Shown here piece after piece: positions 42,086 through 54,500 of a DNA stretch of 64,000 bases. Position 1 is the stretch's first letter. Every line of letters starts with the position of its first letter. This DNA is from Gari tellinella (taxonomy: Eukaryota; Mollusca; Bivalvia; Cardiida; Psammobiidae). The DNA lies in NCBI GenBank assembly GCA_922989275.2, contig OV277861.1:50259623-50323622 (forward strand). The letters run 5' to 3'. The notes under the pieces are model-generated. The model ran no database searches, had not been told where the DNA came from, and was given only the letters and a program-made list of their open reading frames with translations. The translations under genes were made by a program, and so were the position numbers.

Positions 42086-42574
42086 GCTGTGACCTGTCTT
42101 TTATACAATCAGCCTTGTTTAACTGGTAATTACAAAAAGAAACATTGAACTCTTTTACATCAATTGGTACAGAAAAAGGTAGAGCATAAAACGGTGAAAG
42201 AGCTTTCTGCTATGCATTGGAACCTATTTATTGCAAGCACTAAATTGTATTGAATTATTAGGTTTAACACATGTGATTACTTAAAGCAAAGTGGCAATAA
42301 AACAGAAAGCTAGAAAGGAGCTTTCTGTTTGAATGTCATCTTCTTTAAGCTGTCACCTGTCTCTTATAACATCAATAAGTCTTCTTGTTGTAATAATGAG
42401 GTTTACTGTACTTGTGTCCTTGTCTGTATTATAGGTCTGTTGCCCAAACGATCATAGCCAGTTTCTAGTTTTGAAACTGGTTAACACTTAAAGTAGTTGG
42501 GAAATAAAGCAGACTGGTTCTTAAGAAGCATTATGCTTTATATTCAGTCTGCTCTGAGTTCCCAATTTTAGAAA

Positions 42575-43171
42575 TACAGTAAAACCTCATTATTATGACA
42601 ACTAAAACGAAGGCTTATTTATTGCATAATAGAGAGATGGCAGCTTGAAGCAAGATGACAGTGAAACAGAAAGCTCCTAAAGGAGCTTTCTGTTTCACTG
42701 CCACCTTGCTTTAAGCGGTCACCTATCATTTACACCCTAATAATTAACATAATTTAGTGGTTGTAATAGAGAGGTTTTACTGTATTGAAAACCCCTTATG
42801 TATTTCATGTGAAGCACCTCCAAGATGAGGACTACTTTCCTTAGTGTAGAAATAAGTAAAGGCTTAAAAGGTTTTATTTATGGAACAATGGGTTAATTCA
42901 TTTTCTTGTGTGTGGCCGTTTAGCCCAACTTGGACATAAAAACTGAATTACAGTAAAACCTCTCTGTTACGACCACTGAATTATGGTAGTTTTAAGGTAT
43001 TTCTGGCGGTTGGCTGCTTAAAGCAAGGACTAAAGTAAAGCAGAAAACGTTTGAAAGAGCCTATTGTTTTACTTTCACCTTTAACACTACTTGCCTTAAG
43101 CTGCTACCTGTCTTTTGTACCATCAATTAACTGTCGTTTTAGAGGCCATAATAAAGAGGAGTTTTACTGTA
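42575..43171. mobile_element. Two P1 TA-flanked hairpin MITEs
   Basis: 42,575-42,784 has TACAGTAAAACCTCATTATT and AGAGGTTTTACTGTA ends and a perfect hairpin 'cagtgaaacagaaagctcct' / complement. 42,949-43,171 has TACAGTAAAACCTCTCTGTT and GAGTTTTACTGTA ends with a diverged core. A diverged T1/P1 mixture precedes them (42,270-42,560). Confidence 0.8.
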
Positions 43172-43432
43172 CTTTGCTGATATGTCATTGTTTGTTAAAA
43201 ACTTGAAATGTTCATGTTTTTACTGATATATACTATCCCGAGCATAATATACTCCAAATATACTCCAAATAGTGTCCCTCATTTTACATGTATTCTTGAA
43301 TATATTTTGAATACCAACTATGTCTTTGTTGGAATTTTGTTATCTGCCTTGTATAGTAGAGTTATATAACATTATTACACCTCGCTTTTAGTTACGTACA
43401 ACGTTATTTCCCATATTTTCCTTACAAAACAT

Positions 43433-43859
43433 TAACTCATTCACCCCTGAAGCTTTTAGTGGACAATTCCAATTTCCAATTAAGTCTGGTCCAATTTTTT
43501 TTTATTTAGCGTTGATTTTAAGAACATATTGCAAAATGACAAACAGTGCAGGGTCTACACTGTTTGCATAGGACAAAAGTACGGTACCCTTCACACATAC
43601 ACTGTTTGTTAATGTTGAGTATACTCTTTGATAGGGTTGAATGTATTAACCCTTAGCCTGCCACTCACGACTATAGCTCCATATGCAAACAGCTTGGATC
43701 CGGATGAGACGCCGAGTAACTCGGCGTCTCATCCGGATCCAAGCTGTTTGACACTCGGACAACATTTTCAGCAATTTTGAGCAACTTAGAAGCACTTTGA
43801 AACTTGAAGCAGACGAGAAATATAGCAGACGACAATTTATTTGGCGGGCTAAGGGTTAA
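43433..43859. mobile_element. T3 and T2 elements abutting and sharing one TTAA
   Basis: 43,433-43,649 is a T3 copy (TTAACTCATTCACCCC ... 'ttgaatgtattaa') with its hairpin partly deleted. 43,646-43,859 is T2 copy c in inverted orientation, exactly 214 bp. The TTAA at 43,646-43,649 is the right end of one and the left end of the other. Confidence 0.85.
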
Positions 43860-45150
43860 TTAAGGGTCTACTAATAGACAACTTGACCATGCTCTTCCTG
43901 GCCCAGATGACTGTCATCAGATAAAAACAAACAGTGCCTCCAAACGATTTGCCACCATTTTGGAAAAGGATATTTGCCAACTAGACGGTGAAAAGACGTC
44001 GTGTCTTCAATCTTCTTGTCATAACGTTCTTCTTTCTTTCTTCAGTTTCTTGTAATGAATTTTACAAACAATGTGACGCCAACGTCAGGGGCGTACGTCG
44101 TTTCTCGCGTTACATTATGTACGTGCATGGTGGCGCTAAATTGGTAATCACAACATATTTATAAAATACGAATGAGACTATTCCGAAGTCATGGTTGAAG
44201 AGCTGGGCCATGGTGTAGTAAAATAAATGTTGTCGGTTTGTCATACAAATACAAATTTGTCAACCCTCGAAAACAAGAATGTCACCATCGGCTCCGCATG
44301 GGATGACACTCTGTTTTTCAGGTTGACTAGTTGAATCATCTAATACTTATATGATATTACCGTTCGCCCTAGTTTGCCAGATATGACAGGGCTAAATATC
44401 AGCGAGAAATGGAAAAAAAACCATGTATATTGCATATTGCTAAATTTGGTAGCTGCAGAAATAACCGGGTTTTTTTTGCCATAACGGTTCATAACCTGCG
44501 TTACTTCTGCTATTCCCGGTACAAAACGGAACAATATGCATATAGTTTTCCTTTCCCGCTGAAATACACTCAACAAAATTTCTTCTAATTGGTCACCTAC
44601 ATGTACGTCAGTCGGGATCAATGTGGTCTGCTTTTATTTCTTAAATATATATATTTTGCTATTTTGACTGAAGAAATAATGAAATGAGTGTCAAACAGTT
44701 CGGATCAGGATCTAACCTGTTTGCAATAAACTGTAGAAAAGGGTTATTTTTTGGCAATTCAGACTAATCCATGTTAAATAATCTGAATGGTAAACAGTTT
44801 GGATCGAACATTTTGCAATTGAAATAATTGTTTTTGCTTAAATGCGTCTAGCGGAAAATAATAACGTCTTCTCCACTGTACCATATTCAACTCTAGCAAT
44901 GAGTATACACGTACTCGTCATTTACAAACAATGAACCTGTGAAGAGTATATTTGTTCTTTGCAAAAAATGCAGACCCAGATCAGAGAGTTCCAAGGTCGA
45001 CACTGTTTGTCATTTTGTAATATATTACATAAAACAACATTATGTAGTTGTAAATGGACTAGAATTAATTGGAAGCTTGAATTGTCCATTTAAAGTTTCA
45101 GGGGTGATCGAGATATAAGAGGCTTGGCAAACACCTGGGAGCCCGTCCAA
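43860..45150. other. Intergenic sequence, H-type hairpin remnants only
   Basis: Degraded H-type pieces ('caaacagttcggatcaggat') lie around 44,690-44,830 and a T3-like piece near 44,890-45,115. The 93-codon minus frame at 44,340-44,621 has no recognisable domain or splice context. Confidence 0.45.
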
Positions 45151-45154
45151 TTCT

Positions 45155-45330
45155 CATTTTTTTCTCTCCATCTAATCCTGTCTTTTTTGCAATCGTCTTG
45201 AAAATATTATTCTAAACAGATGTCGTAGGACAGGATTAGATGCAGAATTCAGATATAAGATGTTTTTTAAAGTTTTGATTTACGACCAATTTTGTCGTAC
45301 GACGTTTCGTACAACTTTACGGACCCACAT
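45155..45330. mobile_element. Foldback element related to the one at 58,868
   Basis: It contains 'atctaatcctgtcttttttg' and its inverted partner 'gtaggacaggattagatgc', then 'tacgaccaattttgtcgtac' and 'gacgtttcgta'. The same segments form the foldback beside the SINE at 58.7-59.1 kb. The left outer arm is missing. Confidence 0.6.
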
Positions 45331-46984
45331 GCATCTTGCAGTTTTCGTTTACTGTTTGCGTAAAAACTGGAAATGCTTATTAATCATATCAAATGCAGGG
45401 ATTTTACACGTTTCAAGGCAAAGGATATAAAAACAAGCTTTCTGTTTAATATCAGTACCTTTATTTTGCATGAAAATATCGGACATTAAATCAACATTAT
45501 GCATATTGAACAAAACATATTCTGTCTTCACAATCATATAACAAAAATACAACATTCATTTTCTACATTTATTAATTACTTCAACCTAACTACCACAATG
45601 TGACGACACACGAAATATGACATTTAGACATTGCAAACAGAGAAGACCCGGATCAGTCGCCGCTTGGGTATTGTTACCCAACACCCAATATAATTTATAT
45701 GCATCATTTATAGACAGTATGGATGTACGCGCGTCCTATGCCATCAGTGTATACTGTATACCCAGATCAGTGGGGGTCCTACATGACCATTTTTAACGTT
45801 ATATAAACAGCCTAAATAGTTAAAATATGATGAATTAGATATGATTTGGATTAACGAATTAGATTTTACTGCAAACTGGAACTGTCCATTTAAATTTTCC
45901 AGTATCATTGTATGAATGAATTAACACCTTTTGCCTACTACCACTTCAAACCAAAGCGGCAGCTGATCTGGCGTTTACTGTCCGCGCTATCCGATTGTCT
46001 TCTCTCGTGAGTTACATATATATGTACATATATAATATGTACATGACCTGCATGGAGACCAAAAGGGTCTTATCAACAGGCGTGCTTATCTGGACTTACA
46101 ATATGTACTGGCAATTCTCCATCCGCAGTGGTGGTTTCACATCTTACATATATAACCTTAACATATTCAACCCTAGAGACGAGTATACTCGCCATTAACA
46201 AACAGTGTAATGGTCCATGTGTCCTATGTCAACAGTGTAGACCGAGATCAGAGGGCTCCTCAAGGAGCCCATGGAGCATCGTCTGCATTGTTGTTTTGCA
46301 ACATTATTGATAAAACCAACTCTAAATAGTTACAACTAGACTAGGCTTAATTAGAAACAGAAGTTTCCAATTAACAGTTTATGGGTGTATCAAAAGGTAG
46401 ATATTTGTACATAGACAAACAAATGGCAAGAGAAGTGAGCAGGGTGTTAACTTATTCACTGCCATGACGTTACCAGTTTAAAACATTTGTCGGCTGCTTT
46501 TATTTCTTAAATCTACATTTTAGGTATTTTGACTTAAGAAATACTCAATTGAATGTCAAAAAGTTTGGATCCTGATCAGATGCCGTGCTACACGATGTCT
46601 GATCAGGATCCAACCCGTTTGCAAATAACCATTGTACTGTTTTAAGTCGACATCTGTCTTAAAAACAAGGAACTGGGTAGAGTAAAGGATTAGTATGCTA
46701 TTATCATATAATGTTTGTACATTTATGATTACAATCATTATCGATAATGTTTTACTGATTTTAATTTACTCAGTACAATTTTACCTTAACCAAGCGTGGT
46801 ACATATTCTTGACAATGCCTATCGTATACAGTTCAACTGAAGCACGTGCCTAAATATTCATTATTCAAACGATTTGGATCTAGACACGAGGGGCTTTGTG
46901 TCTGGTCAAATACCAAGAACTTAAATGGGCAAACTCCAATTCTTAAGCAAATTATCACATAGCATCAGAAGAGACTACCTAGTA
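45331..46984. other. Intergenic sequence with T3 and H-type hairpin remnants
   Basis: A T3-like piece occurs at ~46,155-46,395 ('caaacagtgtaatggtccat', 'gaccgagatcagagggctcc') and an H-type hairpin at 46,550-46,625 ('aagtttggatcctgatcaga' / 'tctgatcaggatccaacccg'). No gene recognised. Confidence 0.5.
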
Positions 46985-48240
46985 AGGAACGTCATAGCTG
47001 TATTCTGTTGTCACTTTTCTTCTTTCCTTGTTCAAATTCATGCTTGTCATATCTAAAAGCCATGTCGTCATCATGTCGAAGCGCTGTGTGAACTTGTCTA
47101 TGGATTATCTTATTATGGTCGACGGCTATGGTATTATGTTACAAAGTAGGTTCATCGTATTAAAAATAATGTGAACTTGTCAATATGATATGTTATATGC
47201 CTGTGGTGTTCTGTCAATGTACTGTGGTATTGACTTGTCCAACAAGCGTCTTGTTATGTTCAAAGGCACATGTATTGCTTTTATGTTAAAAAATGAAGAT
47301 ATCTTGTCTAGATCATGCACGGTAGTTGACTTGTCCACACTGCTTCTTATGCTGAAAAGTTATGCTATTACATATATGTCGAAAATATATGCTATTTTGT
47401 CTACGTATAGTGTAAATAATGTCTTGTTATGTCTATTGTCTATGATGTTTTGTTACAAAGCAGTTTCATCTTATCAAGGTGTAGTGTGAAACTTGTCTGT
47501 ACGGTTATGTTATCATGTTAAATACACGTGGTTATATGTCAATATAAACTGTTGGCAGTGAGCCTAAACATTGTGATATGTTAAACGGCTGTGTTATTAT
47601 GTTACAAAGTAGTTTAATCTTGTCAAAGCGCAATGTGTTCCATATTATATGTTATCATGTTAAATGCACGTGTTATGTCAATATACAGTGTTGATTTGCC
47701 TAAATTATGTCTTATTGTGTTCAGCATCAATGCTTTTATGTTACAAGGCAGTTTCATCTTGTCTTGGTGTAGCGTGAACTTGTCAACACTGTATATTGAC
47801 ATAACACTGCGTACATTTAACATGATAGCATGATATAGACAAGCTCATATTGCTCTTTAGCAAGATGAGACTACTTTGTATACTTATATAATAACATAGC
47901 TGTTTAACATAATAAAACACAGATTGGACAAGTCAACACTGTATAGCGGCAAAACAACAGCGCATTGCTGTAGACACGTACACATTACGCTTTAAGAAGA
48001 TGAGACTATTGTAAAATAATAACATAGCCATTTAACATAAAGTTGTTTTGGACAAGTCGGCAATATATAACAACGCGCATTCTGAACATAATAAGATATT
48101 CAAGTTCACGTTGCTCTTTAACAAGATGAAACAACTGTGTAACACAGTAACATAGGTGTTTGAGATAACCGACATATACATGTAGTTGAACAAAACAACA
48201 GGAGACAGCTACGACGTCCTATAACTTAGGACGTAAAGTA
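46985..48240. repeat. Repeat cluster with inverted halves (foldback-like)
   Basis: On the left side phrases such as 'atgttacaaagtagtttcat' and 'cttgtcaaggtgtagtgtga' recur several times (47,130-47,780). On the right side their complements recur ('aacaagatgaaac', 'agcaagatgagactactttg', 47,860-48,130). A near-perfect inverted repeat lies at 47,653-47,695 and 47,785-47,828 ('gtcaatatacagtgttga' / 'tcaacactgtatattgac'). Short frames on both strands here are repeat-derived. Confidence 0.65.
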
Positions 48241-48353
48241 ACCTGCTTCACGTACTCTTAGGAGCAATCACGCAACATGCCTATCTACGGTGCTTTTCGA
48301 TATACATTTATCTATATACAGTCCATAATATTTACATTGACATTTGGCCTTTG

Positions 48354-48589
48354 TCACGTGGGCATCCAACCCATGAACATCACTAAAGGCAACTGGGAAG
48401 CTAATACTGCAACAATGTCTATGTACTTGTAATTTCTAGCTGACTCGGCGCCGGAGCGACTTTCTAATTCAGTTTGTTGGTCAGTCCAAAATGTGCTGTA
48501 GGTGACTCCACTTTTTTCATGAATTGGAGTCGTGTGGATTCGGTCCCGCGACGGATTTTGCTCCGGTTTGCAAAATTTCGATTTCTCCT
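48354..48589 (-). CDS. Minus-strand gene, last exon G
   Basis: Acceptor 'ttggttttattttcag|AG'. The first two bases complete a Glu codon begun in exon F. It encodes EKSKFCKPEQNPSRDRIHTT and continues to YIDIVAVLASQLPLVMFMGW MPT and TGA. The hydrophobic C-terminus after a polar stretch suggests a GPI-attachment signal or a tail anchor. Confidence 0.75.
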
Positions 48590-51500
48590 CTGAAAATAAA
48601 ACCAACAGCAATGAGCATGCAAATAATAAAAAAGTTCTCTACCTCTTTTGCAATACAACAAGTCTGGTTTTCTTATAGTTTGTATACGCTGTATGAAATA
48701 CATTGAACAAATCAACAAAAAATTACCGTCGTGAAGATAGAGGAAGGCCCTGGGAGAGTTATCTATGATACATGGAGAGTCAGAGAGTGTGGCACACTGG
48801 GGACTCTGTAGTCTGTACATGGCACGGTACTGCCAATCCCAGTTCTTACACAATGGCGCAGTAATCACCTACAATATAAAACATACTGCATGACCTTAAG
48901 TATTGGGACAGATAGACTTGAAGGGACTGTCTGGTCAGGGTATGCACTTTTGTGCCATTCTTTTACAGAAAACACATCTTAAATAGTCACACATGGGCTA
49001 ACTATTCTTTCTGTTCTAAGGAAGTTGTTAATTCAATAGTTGAAAGGTAACTATAAAACGGCAAATGTTCTGTTAAAAAAAAAAATTCCAATGCTTGTTG
49101 TACTAGCTTACTTGTTTTATCCGCTTGATACCGTTTGGAAAATCATTCAAAACTTTGGTTGAAAAAGAATTTATGAAGATATGCATGTACATTCTGCAGT
49201 CATATGTTATCATAAGCATTTATTTCATATTTCCAGTATACCACTTATGAAAGTAATCACTATAAGTTAAATACTTTAACAAGGTGTAATACAAAATCTC
49301 ATATTGTTTGAATTAATCATTGACACATAGCTGCTCAAATTGCGTTACTTGTGAAGGGAAGTAACTATTTACATTTAAAGTAAGTTAATCTTCGGAGTAA
49401 TATCCCATAAATTGACACACCTTGCATAATGCATCAAGTAAGTAAAACTTAAATGAATATTAATGATTCTCAAATTATTAGTTTTATCGGGGAGTAAATA
49501 CTGTGCAATACAGAGGTAAATGTAAATACCTGATACCCTCGAAACTGACACGCGTTTTACGCAAATTAGTTTTAACACAAATACATTTTATATGAGAATA
49601 GTGCTGTTACAGGGATGGATTGTACTTTTAAGCAGTTTTTCTTGGTCAATTTAATGGATTTGAAACTGATTGTTCGTATATTTGCAAAATTAAATTTTAT
49701 ATATAACAGTAAACAGCATACACTCAGATGAGACTCCAAAGTTTTCAATGAATGAACTAAATTAAAGTAGTTTAGGCAGATGTGTTTAATATATTTAATT
49801 ACCAAGTTTTAACCTATATAATGATGAGATCGGAACTCTACGCCGGTAGAGCTTGCGATATTGCTTGACATCGGCTGAATCTCATCAGGGGTCCTCAATC
49901 TTAAAATACCGATTGGTTGGTAAATGCCAAGATCTTCGAAAGCTCCATGTTTGCACATTTTCCAAATGCGTCATGGTTGTCTAGATCTCATTTAACATAT
50001 CGATTTGTTGTCCAAAGAACGTTTTTATTTTAAATGCTTTGTTACAATGACTGTAAGCACCATGATAATGGGACAGTGGAGACGACTTCATTATATTCCG
50101 TTTAAAGTTTTACCCTTTACATGATAGCCTTTTTATAGTATTGAAGATAGTTGACTACTAAAGGCAGGTTGAAAGTTAAGCAGAATGTGCCTTAAGGCAC
50201 ATTCTGCTTAACTTTCAGCCTGCTTTAAGCTATCATGTGCTAGAATATAGAAACTATTCCCTATAATATATATTCATGACTAATTAAATTGGAACTATTT
50301 TCTTCAGCGGAGGAATAAATCATATTCGCTAAAAGGCGCTTCTATGGGGGAAAGGGTTAACAAAACGCAAACAGCAGTACAGTAAAATAAAACAAAAAAC
50401 AATGTGTCTAAACTTCTAACGATTTATTTTTTATCTTAGTGGCAAACAGTTTGGAGTCTGATTTGGCTCCAAACTATTTGCAATGGGTATAATAATGTTA
50501 TCATAAACAAGTTTTCTTTGGGAAAAAACTTCTTCTGCACAGTAAGTGATCTGGTCTGGATATCCCTGTCTCTCACTGACAGACAGTTGACAGATGCTTT
50601 AAATGCTGCCTTATTTATGACAGCACGGGTAATAGGAACGTTAAGACTAGACACTCAGGAACAAGGGATACAGATACGCTAAAACTTCTTTTGACTCTTA
50701 TCATGCTAAGCGCGATTTGATGAACATTTGTAAACGGTTTGGAATGCGGTGTTTGATCTGGATCCAAACTGTTAATCACTGACATTCAACATGTTTTACA
50801 TTTTTAAAAAGGAAAATACACTTTTTTGAGATTTGTTTTTAGCAAAACATATACACACGTATTTGAAGTAGTGGACAGGTCATTACGATATGGGTAAATT
50901 GATCACAAAGTAACTCTTTAAATATGAATGACAGCTTACTGTTTTGTTAAAGTCATGCAGAAAGTTCCTATATGTGCATTCCATATTACTTAAGACCTGC
51001 ATTAAGTTCCCCCCTATCATGGATAATACAAATATATCCTCTTTTTAAGAGTCGCTAGACACACACATATAATGAAACGTTTCTTTCGGACATTCTATAT
51101 AACGTTCAACATGCTTCATCAGTTATGCGTTTTAATTGTCATGAAAAAGAATTTGCTTTATATAATGTGCAATAATATATGTTATAATAAAAATGTAGAC
51201 CAGTTGTTGTTTTTGCTTTGGTAAATAGGTTGAGAAGTCAACCGACCGTCTGATTACGATCCAAACTGTAGTGACACTCCTTACATATCGATTCACCGTA
51301 AGCTCGAATGCCTTAACTCATTCACCCCTGAAACTTTTAATTGACAATTCCAAATTCAAAATAAGTCAAGTCTATTTTTTCTATTTCGGGTTGATTTTTT
51401 TACAATATATTTCAAAATGACAAACAGTGTATACCATGATCAGAGGGCTCCTTATGGAGCCCTCTGACAATGGTCTACACTGTTTGCATAGGACAAGTGT

Positions 51501-54500
51501 AATCATCACAGGTACACTAATGGAAAATGACGAGTATACTCGTCGCTAGAATTGAATGTGTTAATAATGATGTGTGTATACGTTTGAGAAATGCTGATGA
51601 TATATGATGACAGCGGGGGAGGGGGGGGGGGGGTATTAGTCAAGTGGTTCGCTTACCCAACAGTTATATTCGCCGGTCTTCTTAGACTTGGTGATGAGGA
51701 ACTGTTCCAAGTGATTGTCTTTCTGCTTCAGGAAACCAAGGCACTGAAACTCTGGAAAACATTCAAGTACGAGTGCACTAATATTTCAAACGAATTACTA
51801 CGTATTAAATGTATTCCTCCACCGAAGAAAACGTTATCTTCAGCCATGAAGATGTATCATAAGAAATAAGCTTCGTTGTACTAGCAGATAATAGCTTAAA
51901 GTAGGCTGAAATTAAAGCAGAATGCGCCCTCACGCGCATTCTGCTTTACTTTCAGTCTGCTTTAAGTGGCCAATTATCTTCAATACTAGAAACAGGATAT
52001 GGGATAGATGGTTAAATAGATACTGAGGCCAAGACATTCTCGACAACATACTTACCACAAAATAAACGAATATCTAAACATATGTACAAGAATACAGAAT
52101 ACACATCGGCGTCTGATCAACGTAATTGTGTCTGTGTTTCAGGAACTGCTTAAAGCGAAGCTGAAAGTTAAACAATACGGTCCCTCTGTTCTAATGTATC
52201 CCTTTACCCCATAGCCTGATTCTACAAGAAATTGTGAAGACAGACGGTCAAAGTTAAGATTCATTGAGGATTTAAAAAAAGGTGCAGCTTAAATCTGTAT
52301 GAAAGCTAAGAAATAAGCTCTCATACGATTTTTCTGTTTTACTTCCGTTTTGTATGAAACACGCCCTTAACCCTTTCCCTTTTAATGACGTCTTTAAGAG
52401 CATTTGCAAACAGTTTTTATACTGTTTAGAGGCCGCGTAACTTCTTGTTTTAAAATTACGTCCGTTATACTGCCTTAAATCTAAGTTTGAAACGATATTG
52501 CATACAACAATATTGAAGCAGACGACACTATGGTTGTAATGGGGTAAAACCTCACGATAATTTCAATCATGAAAGGGTTAATGGGGTAAAACATTATTTT
52601 ATTGCACTTTTAAATAAGACATAAAATTATGTCACAATTATCGACGAATCCCGGAATAGAAAGTGTTTTCACCTTGTGTTAACTGTGTTCATATATCCGT
52701 TTTGTTCCCGAACCATGTATTTGCTAATAGCATTGACTTTTCGTTAAAACCAAATGAACAATAAACTGCATTTCACATGCAAACCCGGCCTATATTATTG
52801 AATTTGGTGCCACTGGAATCATGATTAGAATGTTTAACCCCTTTGCTGCCGTTTTCAAGAGCACTATGGTAATTTGCAAACAGTTTGGATCCTGATCAGA
52901 CGCCGGGTTACGCGGCGTCTGATCAGCATCCAAACTGTTTGACACTCATTACGAGATTACTCCAGTCAATTTTCCTAACTTTTAAATCTAAGAAATAAAA
53001 GCAGACGACAATATTTTAAAGCGTATGACGTCATGGCAGCGAAAAAACTGAGTCCATGACATTGCAAATATTTGCAAGCGGTCGATCATTTCAAATATCT
53101 TCTCTTTCGATTTAACGAATTACAGAAACACGGGATCAAGTTATTAAATTTGGTTTTCATGAAGACGTTAATACACTTGATCATTGATTACGATGACAAG
53201 TGTGATGAGTGATAAGTGTGTTTTATTTCCCGGCTACAAGATTAAAATAGTTTAGAACCAATATTGAGCCAAGGCCTCAATATTGTGGAGAGCAAAACAT
53301 GTTCGTTTACATTGTTGATTACATGGAACAGTGTGCGCCAAACAGAGACCTAGGTCTGTGGAACATCGTTAACTTCATGTTTGGAAAAAAACATGTACAA
53401 ACTAACATGTCAGGGCTACCATAAGTTGTTCATAAAAATCCTAAGAGTTGCCAATTTTCAAACGCGATTTAGGAATCGTACCTTTTAACAATTTCACTGT
53501 CACGTCGCATAATTATGCACATAATTTGGATCCAGATCAGACGCCGCGTAACGCGTTAAATCCTAACTGATTGACACCCATATCAATGTTTCCTAAGTAA
53601 AAAACGCAGTGATAGCAGAAATCCGAAGATTTCGGAAAAGTCCGTAGGCCCGGAGAAATTATGAACAATTAGAAGATTTCGGGAAATCATTATCACCAGC
53701 TGTCCATTTCCCTTTAAGGCGCATACTGCTTTACTTCCAACTTGTTTTAGGTGGCCACCTATTTTAAAAACTTGAAACAGACAATGGGGTAATGGGTTAA
53801 ATGATTCACATAACAAGAATCGACGAACCAAACATATAACAAATAATGTAGTTCCTAACTTGTTAACACATCAGAACGGGTCATATGCTTATGTCATTTA
53901 GATTCTGAAGTCATATTCAAAGTCATATTGCAAATTGTACGGTCTCTTATCAAAGATCGGATTGCATGCACGGTTCGTAAACAATTTGGATACTGATCAG
54001 ATGCCGTGTTACACGGCGTCTGATCTGAATCCAAACTGCTTACAAATGTTCGTCAATTCGTTATTGATAGTCTAAGTGTTGAATTCCTCATACACCTAAC
54101 CCGTTCACTCTCAATGACGTCATTTTCACACTTTCCCTCATAGGAACGCCTTTTAGCACATTCAGTTTATTCCTCCGCTGAAGAAAATAGTTCCAATTTA
54201 TACAGTAATGAATATATATCATAAGAAATAGTTTCTTTATTCTAGCAGATAGTAGCTTAAAGCAGGCTGAATGTAAAGCAGAATGTGCCTTAAGGCACAT
54301 TCTGCTTTACTTTCAACCTGCTTTATGTAATTAACTATTTTCAAAGCCAGAAATAGGTTATGAGGTAAAAGGGTTAAGCGCATTTGCAAACAGTCTCGAT
54401 CCTGATCAGACGCCGCGTAAAATTGTTTGCCACTTGTTTTGAAATTACGTCAATTATACTGCCTTAAATATAACTTTGAAACAATATTGCAGACAACAAT

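Noticed and set aside
44340..44621. 93-codon minus-strand frame as a gene
   Set aside because: No recognisable domain, no neighbouring exon, and random-looking composition in AT-rich intergenic DNA.
48464..48868. 134-codon minus-strand open frame as a single protein
   Set aside because: It reads from exon F through a 137-bp GT/AG intron. The spliced frame F-G gives a continuous, better supported protein ending at 48,354.
51591..51869. 92-codon frame starting near the poly-G tract
   Set aside because: Glycine run from poly-G, then reading into a T1 MITE arm; no domain and no splice context.
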